NCBI RefSeq assembly: GCF_003347495.1
Contig: NZ_QCXY01000001.1
Span: 868,001-932,000, forward strand
DNA: 64,000 nucleotides
Direction: 5' to 3'
Source: Pleomorphovibrio marinus
GTDB taxonomy: Bacteria; Bacteroidota; Bacteroidia; Cytophagales; Cyclobacteriaceae
Position numbers and translations under genes: made by a program. The notes under the pieces are model-generated. The model made no database searches and was not told where the DNA came from. It saw only the letters and a program-made list of their open reading frames with translations. Each line of letters starts with the position of its first letter. The stretch's first letter is position 1. This document shows, piece after piece, positions 26,192 to 32,965 of the stretch.

Positions 26192-27181
26192 ATGAAATTA
26201 GCCGTAGTGGGAGCCACTGGATTAGTAGGCTCAGAAATCCTAGAGGTGCTGGAAGAGCACAATTTCCAATTTGACGAATTGCTCTTGGTGGCCAGCGAGC
26301 GGTCAGCAGGAAAAAAAATGGTATTCAAAGGGAAGGAATACACTATCATAGGATTAAAGGAGGCGGTAACCAAAAAACCCGATATGGCCATTTTTTCTGC
26401 GGGAGGTAGCACCTCTAAGGAGTGGGCACCTCAATTTGCTGCTGTAGGTACCGTGGTGATAGACAACTCCTCCGCTTGGAGGATGGACCCCACCAAAAAA
26501 CTAATAGTACCAGAGATTAACGGCAAATCCTTACGCATCGATGACCGCATTATCGCTAACCCCAACTGCTCCACTATACAAATGGTGCTTGCACTCGCCC
26601 CATTGAGGGAAAAATATGGCATCAAACGTATTGTGGTCTCAACCTATCAGTCTGTGACCGGTACAGGTAAAGCAGCCGTAGATCAAATGATGGCGGAAAG
26701 AAAAGGGGAGAAGGCAGAAATGGTCTATCCGTACAAAATAGACCTAAACGTCCTTCCCCACATCGACGTGTTCCAGGAAAACGGATACACTAAGGAAGAA
26801 ATGAAGATGATCAATGAAACCAAGAAAATCTTTAATGACCCGAGTATTCAGGTAACTGCGACCACTGTAAGAATACCCGTGATGGGCGGCCATAGTGAAT
26901 CCGTCAACGTGGAATTCAAAAAGGACTTTGATCTTGCTGAAGTAAGAAAATTACTGGCTGAAACCCCTGGCCTAGTGGTGGAAGATGATCCTGAAAACAA
27001 TGTCTACCCAATGCCCATAAACGCCCACAAGAAGGACGAAGTATTTGTAGGGAGGTTAAGAAGAGACGAAAGTCAACCCAACACCTTGAATATGTGGATA
27101 GTGGCGGATAACCTCAGGAAAGGTGCTGCTACCAACGCCGTACAGATTGCTTCTTACCTAATGGAGCATAGCATGGCATAG
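26192..27181 (+). CDS. asd: Aspartate-semialdehyde dehydrogenase
   Basis: A 329-residue enzyme that makes aspartate semialdehyde from aspartyl phosphate with NADPH, in lysine/threonine/methionine synthesis. The NADP motif GATGLVGSEILEVL is at the N-terminus, the catalytic Cys in NPNCSTIQM (about residue 127) and the catalytic His in MGGHSESVNVEF. Length is normal. The next gene begins three bases after its stop. Aspartate kinase and DapF of the same route lie elsewhere in the window. Confidence 0.96.
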   Translation: MKLAVVGATGLVGSEILEVLEEHNFQFDELLLVASERSAGKKMVFKGKEYTIIGLKEAVTKKPDMAIFSAGGSTSKEWAPQFAAVGTVVIDNSSAWRMDPTKKLIVPEINGKSLRIDDRIIANPNCSTIQMVLALAPLREKYGIKRIVVSTYQSVTGTGKAAVDQMMAERKGEKAEMVYPYKIDLNVLPHIDVFQENGYTKEEMKMINETKKIFNDPSIQVTATTVRIPVMGGHSESVNVEFKKDFDLAEVRKLLAETPGLVVEDDPENNVYPMPINAHKKDEVFVGRLRRDESQPNTLNMWIVADNLRKGAATNAVQIASYLMEHSMA

Positions 27182-27184
27182 TCC

Positions 27185-28381
27185 ATGGATTTGTCAACTA
27201 TATATACTAAGGAATTTTTCAATTTTGTGCAGGATCACCTATCGGAGGATCCTGCACAATTTGTTTTAAAATGGGCGGGTAAAACCACATTGGATGTACA
27301 GGAAGCCGCCGCCCAAATTGCCGCCTGGAAAAAAGCCCGCAATAAGCTCCCAGAATGGAGTACTCTTCCAAATATTATATATCCTCCAGCCCTTTCCCTG
27401 GAACAGTCATCTTCCGAATCCACTGCACGGTATAAGGGCCTTTTGAGCGAGGGCGATACTTTTCTGGATTTAACGGGAGGATTTGGTGTGGACACCTTTT
27501 ACATAGGTCGAAATTTCAAGGAAATTACGTACGTAGAAAAACTGGAGCTACTTTTCAGGCTTGCCAATCACAATCTGAGGTTTCTTTTGCCTAATAAGGA
27601 CTTATCTATCCATCATGGCGAAGGAATCGAGTTCCTTAAGCAAACCAACCAACATTATGACCTGATCTATATAGATCCAGCAAGAAGGGGAAAGGGTAAC
27701 CAAAAGCTTTACGAGTTGACCCACACAGAGCCGGATGTGGTGAGTAATTGGAATTTAATTTGTGGCAAAACAAACATGGTAATGGTGAAAGCCTCTCCCA
27801 TGTTGGATATTCAGGCTGCCAATTCCCAATTGCCCGGTTTAGATAGCCTCCACATCATAGCCTTCAAAAACGAGATAAAAGAATTGGTGCTAAAATGGAA
27901 AAAAGGTTGCAAAATAAAGGATCCTACCATCCATGTGATAGAGCTTACCCAGGGGATTGAACCCATTTTTTCCATAAATAAAAATGAGGAAAGACAAATC
28001 CAGGCTGAGATCGGAGCTGTGGAAAGGTTTCTAGTTATTCCCCATCCGGGCATCCTGAAAGCTGGGGCTTTTCATGCTTTTGGCCATCGCTATGGACTGG
28101 TTAAAATTCACCCCAATACCCACATTTATACTTCTGATAGACTTCCCGATTCCGAAATCCCCGGAAAGCGCTTGGAGGTAAAAAAGGAAATCAAACTGAA
28201 CAAAAAGGAAATCAAACAAGAATTCCCCGAAGGAATAGTAAATGTAATTTCCAAAAACCACCCTCTGAAGGCACAAGATTGTAAAACAAAATTCAACCTT
28301 AAGGATGGAGGTGATAGGTACTTGCTATTGTTGACCGATCAGAAAGAACAAAGCAGGGTATTTATTTGTGATTTAGTCTAA
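27185..28381 (+). CDS. THUMP-like class I SAM-dependent methyltransferase
   Basis: A 398-residue protein of the Bacteroidota group annotated as class I methyltransferase with THUMP-like domain. The SAM motif LDLTGGFGVDTFYIG lies near residue 95, followed by a conserved acidic strand (ITYVEKLELL), and the motif YIDPARRGKG near residue 161, which resembles the (D/N)PP-type catalytic site of RNA or base methyltransferases. The C-terminal part is a separate basic alpha/beta domain (KRLEVKKEIKLNKKEIK). RNA methylation is the likely role, but target and base are unknown. It is probably co-transcribed with asd. Confidence 0.75.
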   Translation: MDLSTIYTKEFFNFVQDHLSEDPAQFVLKWAGKTTLDVQEAAAQIAAWKKARNKLPEWSTLPNIIYPPALSLEQSSSESTARYKGLLSEGDTFLDLTGGFGVDTFYIGRNFKEITYVEKLELLFRLANHNLRFLLPNKDLSIHHGEGIEFLKQTNQHYDLIYIDPARRGKGNQKLYELTHTEPDVVSNWNLICGKTNMVMVKASPMLDIQAANSQLPGLDSLHIIAFKNEIKELVLKWKKGCKIKDPTIHVIELTQGIEPIFSINKNEERQIQAEIGAVERFLVIPHPGILKAGAFHAFGHRYGLVKIHPNTHIYTSDRLPDSEIPGKRLEVKKEIKLNKKEIKQEFPEGIVNVISKNHPLKAQDCKTKFNLKDGGDRYLLLLTDQKEQSRVFICDLV

Positions 28382-28396
28382 TCTAATAGCAAGGAC

Positions 28397-29320
28397 TTAC
28401 CTTAATTCCACCACTTCTCTGCGAAAAACCAGCAGATCCTGTTTCATCAGCTCTATATATGCTGAGAAAAGATCCAGCATGGAGGCTCTATTTTGCAATT
28501 GATCGACAGAATATTGGCCACCATCTGAAAGATAAAGGTCCAGACTTTCTCCAATATTGAAGGTATCCCAGGATTGGATCATACTATTCCTAATGGTCTC
28601 TCCTTGGATTTCAACCTTTTTTTCATTGATATAATACCACACGGAGGGCGGTATATATTCACTCCAGTCCAAATCTTCTGCATAGACATCCCTCAATAGG
28701 TTAACTTCATGTTCTACTTCTACCGTATACACCTTGACCTTATTCGTGACATTAAGGATGATGGTAGCAAGAGAGGCTCCTACACCCATTAACTGCCTAA
28801 AAGTATTGGCATTTGCTATCCAAATTACTACTACTCCACTTAATATATTAGCAGATGCATCCGTGATTATGCCACCTACTGTTCTTTTGTTGGAGATGTT
28901 GCTTTCCTTCCTATTAAGGTACCAAGCAAGCTGTTCCGATTTGTCTTCCTCACATTTAATCGCCGCATTCAAGGAGGAGACCTCTAGCTCGGCCAAATTG
29001 ATTTTGTTAAGGATTTCTTGGTAATGCATAAAATACAGGAGGTTATCCTCATCCTTATCCAGCCTTGAAATCTCCCTTAATGCGTCTTTTAAATTAAGTG
29101 CATTTGCAACCACAAGTGCTCGTTCACTAAAAATTTCCTGTAAATCGTCATCAAAGTCGTCTATTTCAAAATCATCTGGCTTAGTGGCTTTTATGCCCTC
29201 AATAAACGTATAACATGCACCCTGAAAATCATCTACCTTTTCTTCTACTACCCTAGTGGCTTTACAAGAAAAGCATGAATATAGTAAGAAAAATAGAAGG
29301 AATTTAAGGGGGTCTTTCAT
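28397..29320 (-). CDS. Uncharacterised lipoprotein, paralogue B of the fluoride operon
   Basis: A 307-residue protein with a lipoprotein-like N-terminus (FLLFFLLYSCFSC, lipobox Cys16 or Cys19). It is a diverged paralogue of the gene just upstream: shared features are the FQxxC motif (Cys36), CEEDKSEQ (Cys123), RTVGGIITDA leading into two hydrophobic segments (about 147-190), PPSVWYYI and the C-terminal GGQY...NRASMLDxxxxYIELMKQDLLVF block. The hydrophobic hairpin suggests two membrane spans or a membrane-inserting hairpin. I recognise no family. It begins 14 bp after its paralogue's stop and is the last gene of the riboswitch-headed operon; it ends 15 bp from the convergent methyltransferase gene. 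Confidence 0.8.
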   Translation of the reverse strand: MKDPLKFLLFFLLYSCFSCKATRVVEEKVDDFQGACYTFIEGIKATKPDDFEIDDFDDDLQEIFSERALVVANALNLKDALREISRLDKDEDNLLYFMHYQEILNKINLAELEVSSLNAAIKCEEDKSEQLAWYLNRKESNISNKRTVGGIITDASANILSGVVVIWIANANTFRQLMGVGASLATIILNVTNKVKVYTVEVEHEVNLLRDVYAEDLDWSEYIPPSVWYYINEKKVEIQGETIRNSMIQSWDTFNIGESLDLYLSDGGQYSVDQLQNRASMLDLFSAYIELMKQDLLVFRREVVELR

Positions 29321-29334
29321 GGAATTTAAGTTGG

Positions 29335-30264
29335 CTACTGCAAACTATAAAAATATTTTGTAAAAAGCATCAAATCTTGCTTCATCAAATAGATTTGTGC
29401 CTCCAATTGATCCAGCATATTTGCCCGCGTCTTCAACATTTCTGCATCGTACCTGCCCCCCTCAGACCGGATAGTTTCCAAAGCGCCCACTTCTACCTCA
29501 AATTCGTCCCAACGCTTTATCACTCGTTCTCTCTTGGAAATTTCTTGTTCATTTAAAGGTATAGTGATATATTTCCAAACGGAAACTGGAAATACCTTTT
29601 CGGAATTATCATTCTCGTACACCATGTGAATGACATTGACGGGATGGTCGATATCTACATATTTCTTCAACCTGAGTATGGATACACCCAGCCAAACCTC
29701 TGTCAAGCCTCCGGCTATCCCAAATACCTCCAATAAAGTGCCGGAAGCACCCGCAATCAAAGCAACACCTGTGCCGGTAGACACCAATGCACCCGTCACA
29801 ATGGCAGCTACTGTACGGTTGGTTTCCTTTCGCTTTGTCCTGTTTTCCAAAAAGTTGGCAATTTGTTCCGATTTTTCCTCCTCACAATCAATGCCACCGG
29901 TTATTGCGGAAGTTTCGAAGGAGGCCATTTGAATGGCTCTTTCTATCCTTCGACTATATTGGATTAACAAGGCTTCCTCCGACTCTGCCTTTTCAATTTC
30001 CTCCAAAAAACCATATAAAACCTCACTCACACCCAACACCTCTGCCATAAAGGAAATTTTTGGATCCGGAAAATCTACCTGCCTCCGAGAAGGCTCTTCG
30101 ATCTCCTCTGCATCCTCATAGATGAACTCGTTCATCGTGATTAATTCCCGAAGGCACTCAGCCTGAAAAGGGCCGTCCAAAGCAACCATGAGGCGATTGG
30201 AGGAACAGGCTCCTTGTAAAAGTAGAATGGCAACAAGAGATATAACGTATAAATAATGCTTCAT
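29335..30264 (-). CDS. Uncharacterised lipoprotein, paralogue A of the fluoride operon
   Basis: A 309-residue protein with a clear lipobox (LLLQGAC, Cys20). The mature part has an acidic helical N-domain with Cys37 in FQAEC, then DCEEEKSEQ (Cys127), a central Gly/Ala/Val-rich hydrophobic region (about 151-198, two segments with small-residue spacing), SVWKYI near 229 and the C-terminal GGRY...TRANMLDQLEAQIYLMKQDLMLF block. Cys37 and Cys127 are kept in its paralogue, so a disulfide is possible. Its ATG overlaps the TGA of the CLC-F gene (ATGA), so it is translationally coupled to the fluoride antiporter. No known family is recognised. Confidence 0.82.
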   Translation of the reverse strand: MKHYLYVISLVAILLLQGACSSNRLMVALDGPFQAECLRELITMNEFIYEDAEEIEEPSRRQVDFPDPKISFMAEVLGVSEVLYGFLEEIEKAESEEALLIQYSRRIERAIQMASFETSAITGGIDCEEEKSEQIANFLENRTKRKETNRTVAAIVTGALVSTGTGVALIAGASGTLLEVFGIAGGLTEVWLGVSILRLKKYVDIDHPVNVIHMVYENDNSEKVFPVSVWKYITIPLNEQEISKRERVIKRWDEFEVEVGALETIRSEGGRYDAEMLKTRANMLDQLEAQIYLMKQDLMLFTKYFYSLQ

Positions 30265-31562
30265 TCCAACTTTCCTATTTTCTTCCCTTTATTGTTTATA
30301 TGCCTATGGTGTTTAGGAGATCCTATAATTTGAGAATTGTAAATACCAGCATGACCACTAAAAAGATAAGCAAGCACACAGGCTAATCCTACATAAACTC
30401 CTGAAGCCGCCCCAAACAGTTCAATCCCCATTAAGGTACAGGCCAATGGGGTATTAGTGGCGCCAGCAAAAACCCCCACAAATCCCATACCTGCCAGAAG
30501 TGCCACTGGAAGTGGAATTATTCCTCCCAAGGCATTTCCCAGGGTGGCTCCAGTATAGAATAGGGGCGTTACTTCCCCTCCTTTGAAGCCTGCACCTAAA
30601 GTTAGGGAAGTCATCCCAATCTTGGCCAAAAAATCATACCAGGGTAAATTCTCGCTAAAAGCATCCACAATTGTGGGTATTCCAAGTCCAATATACTTTG
30701 TGGTCCCCGTAAAATAAACCAGCAAAGCCACCAATACACCCCCTACCACTGGTCTTAAAGGAGGGTATTTAATTTTTTTGGAAAATAGGACACTCCAAAA
30801 ATGGGTAGCCTTGGCAAAAAGCCTTCCCGCAAGCCCAAAGCAAATACCGGCAGGGATAATCCAAATGACATTCAGCAAATCAAGTCCGGGAACCAAAGGA
30901 ATATCATAATGCGTATGGGGTACCCCCCATAAACCCGCACATGCATAGTCTGCTACATAAGCCGAAAGAAAAGCGGGCAAAATGGATTCATACCGAATCC
31001 TGCCTATGATTAGCCATTCCAACGCAAAAACAGCTCCAGCCAATGGAGTTCCGAATACGGAAGCAAAACCAGCGGCAACACCCATAGTGATAAGGATTTT
31101 CCTGCCCTCCTTATCTAATTTGAACCACTTGGTAAATTGATCTGCAATTGCTCCCCCCATTTGAACCGCAGTGCCTTCCCTTCCGGCAGAACCTCCAAAC
31201 AAATGGGTCATAACCGTTCCAAATAAGACCAAAGGAGCCATTCGCAAGGGAATAACTTTTAGGGGATTGTAAAATTCTTCGAGCAATTGGTTGTTTCCCT
31301 TTACCACAGACTCCCCAAACCGGTGATAAACCCACCCGATAACAAAGCCCCCCAGGGGAAGCAATGCAATGATCCATATGTTAGACTCCCTGTAATCCGT
31401 GGCCCATTTCAGAGATATTAAAAATAGGGCTGATGCTGAGCCTGCAAGTATGCCCACTACAGTAGCCACCAATAGCCATTTCAAGGTGTACTGAAGGTTT
31501 GGTAAAAACTCTTCTCTTGTAAATTTCTTTAATTGTAGGTACTCGTTTATCCTCTTCAACAT
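30261..31562 (-). CDS. CLC-F-type fluoride/proton antiporter (voltage-gated chloride channel family)
   Basis: A 433-residue polytopic membrane protein of the CLC superfamily. Instead of the chloride motifs it carries the fluoride-subfamily forms: GNNQLL (residues 89-94) in place of GSGIP, GREGT (127-131, with the gating Glu129) in place of GREGP, and GGEVTPLF near residue 330 in place of GxFxP. These changes define CLC-F proteins, which expel fluoride in exchange for protons. A fluoride riboswitch directly upstream supports the assignment. It is the first gene of an operon with two paralogous lipoproteins and overlaps the first by ATGA. Confidence 0.92.
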   Translation of the reverse strand: MLKRINEYLQLKKFTREEFLPNLQYTLKWLLVATVVGILAGSASALFLISLKWATDYRESNIWIIALLPLGGFVIGWVYHRFGESVVKGNNQLLEEFYNPLKVIPLRMAPLVLFGTVMTHLFGGSAGREGTAVQMGGAIADQFTKWFKLDKEGRKILITMGVAAGFASVFGTPLAGAVFALEWLIIGRIRYESILPAFLSAYVADYACAGLWGVPHTHYDIPLVPGLDLLNVIWIIPAGICFGLAGRLFAKATHFWSVLFSKKIKYPPLRPVVGGVLVALLVYFTGTTKYIGLGIPTIVDAFSENLPWYDFLAKIGMTSLTLGAGFKGGEVTPLFYTGATLGNALGGIIPLPVALLAGMGFVGVFAGATNTPLACTLMGIELFGAASGVYVGLACVLAYLFSGHAGIYNSQIIGSPKHHRHINNKGKKIGKLE

Positions 31563-31627
31563 ACCGGTTTAAAGATGTGTTCCTGAGAGGTTTCACCATC
31601 ATAGCTACACCTGAAAGGAAATGGTTG

Positions 31628-31718
31628 AAGTAGGAGTCATCAGCCACGTAAAAGTGGCGGTTCAAAAATTAGCTGGTTTAAAAAACTAGCTACTTTCCGG
31701 CGGCACCCCATCGCCTTG
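31628..31718 (-). promoter_or_regulatory. Fluoride (crcB motif) riboswitch
   Basis: On the minus strand the RNA reads AGGCGAUGGGGUGCCGCC at its 5' part and CUGAUGACUCCUAC at its 3' part, the hallmark ends of the fluoride aptamer. Pairings present: GGGGU (31709-31705) with ACUCC (31637-31633); hairpin GCCAC/GUGGC (31658-31654 with 31647-31643); pseudoknot GGCG (31715-31712) with CGCC (31702-31699); and an extra UAGCU/AGCUA stem-loop between. The start codon of the CLC-F gene is 65 bases downstream. No U-run terminator is seen between, so control of translation is more likely. Confidence 0.93.
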
Positions 31719-31723
31719 GGCTA

Positions 31724-31731
31724 CAAATATA
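31724..31731 (-). promoter_or_regulatory. Candidate -7 promoter box of the fluoride operon
   Basis: Read on the minus strand the sequence is TATATTTG, an exact TAnnTTTG match, placed 8 bases before the first aptamer base. No -33 TTG occurs at the usual 19-21 bp spacing. The position would start the transcript right at the riboswitch. Confidence 0.5.
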
Positions 31732-31999
31732 CCAATCCGATTGTCAATTCTATGATCTGATTTAAATTATTTGAGAGAATTGTTTATTCCATTATTTATC
31801 CATTTTTAGGCCTAAAACTTCATTTCTGAGCACGAAAAGCGGTAATTAATATAGCTTATAAGCTGAATTTCTCTATCACCTAACCTACTAATTTTCCAAT
31901 TAGCACATTTGGATAGTCAATGGAATACTTTTTGAGTTGGGAAAGAAGGGAGCTTACTTCGCATAATAATAAATTACATAGGGGATATAAAGGCAAAAA
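31732..31999. other. Intergenic region, nothing recognised
   Basis: AT-rich stretch between the divergent fluoride operon and the TIGR01777 gene. It presumably holds the promoter of the latter, but no clear box, hairpin or reading frame was found. Confidence 0.4.
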
Positions 32000-32896
32000 A
32001 TGAAAAATATACTCATAACCGGTGGTTCTGGCTTAATAGGGAAAGTAATCACCTCTAGATTAAAGGATCAAGGCTTCAAGGTGGCATGGCTCAGCAGAAA
32101 CCCGGAAACGAAATCCGAAAAATCCTTCAACTGGGATATCAAAGAGCAGACCATAGATCAAAATGCCTTGGATTGGTGTGATGCTATCATCCACTTGGCA
32201 GGGGCAGGTGTGGCCGATAAAAAATGGAGCCAAGAAAGAAAGCTAGAAATACTAAATAGCCGAATTATGTCTACCGAACTTCTTGTGAATGCATTGGGGA
32301 AGATGGATAAGAGGCCAGAGGCTGTGATTGCAGCCAGTGCTATAGGTTATTATGGAATGGAAACCGGAAATAAATTAGTGGCGGAAGGGGATCCAGCCGG
32401 AAATGATTTTCTGGCTGAAGTGGTGGACAAATGGGAGAAAACCACCGGAAAATTTGAAAACCTGGGTATTCGAACCGTACGGTTAAGAGTGGGTATCGTA
32501 TTATCCAAAGATGGAGGTGCACTGCCGGAAATGATGAAGCCACCTGTAGCAGCACCACTTGGAGATGGAAAACAATATATGAGTTGGATACATATCCAGG
32601 ATTTGGCGGATATTTTTATACATGCCCTTACCAATTCGGGGCTGAACGGGGTCTATAATGCTGTAGGGCCCACTCCCGTAAGCAATGCCATCCTCACCCG
32701 AAGAGCAGCTAAATTCAAGGGCAAACCTTTCGTAAATATAGGTGTGCCAGGTTTCGCACTAAAACTGGCATTGGGAGAAATGGCCGAAATGGTACTTGGT
32801 GGAAACCGAGTAAGTAACGACAAAATCCACTCCTCCGGCTTTCAATATCAATTTCCAGAGTTAGACCAGGCATTAAAGAATATTTTTAAAAAATAA
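32000..32896 (+). CDS. TIGR01777-family epimerase/oxidoreductase
   Basis: A 298-residue extended-SDR protein (YfcH/SDR39U1-like). It has the NAD(P)-binding GGSGLIGK motif (about residues 7-14), LSRNP after the second strand, AIIHLAGAGVADKKWS near residue 66, AASAIGYYGMETG with the YYG block, and the C-terminal VLGGNRVSNDKI(H/L)xxGFxF(Q/R)YP-like ending of the family. It is cytoplasmic and NAD(P)-dependent; the substrate is not known for any close member. It stands alone between the fluoride operon and the M14 peptidase. Confidence 0.88.
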   Translation: MKNILITGGSGLIGKVITSRLKDQGFKVAWLSRNPETKSEKSFNWDIKEQTIDQNALDWCDAIIHLAGAGVADKKWSQERKLEILNSRIMSTELLVNALGKMDKRPEAVIAASAIGYYGMETGNKLVAEGDPAGNDFLAEVVDKWEKTTGKFENLGIRTVRLRVGIVLSKDGGALPEMMKPPVAAPLGDGKQYMSWIHIQDLADIFIHALTNSGLNGVYNAVGPTPVSNAILTRRAAKFKGKPFVNIGVPGFALKLALGEMAEMVLGGNRVSNDKIHSSGFQYQFPELDQALKNIFKK

Positions 32897-32965
32897 AACA
32901 AATCTCAAAAATGGGGTTAATTTTAAGTCTCGGCAGTAAACCCTCCTGAATTTTCGGTAAAAATA

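Noticed and set aside
31381-31665. 94-codon frame on the minus strand overlapping the fluoride aptamer and the CLC-F start
   Set aside because: It starts with TTG inside the aptamer, runs out of frame through the CLC-F gene and shows no domain; it is a shadow of the riboswitch and the antiporter gene.
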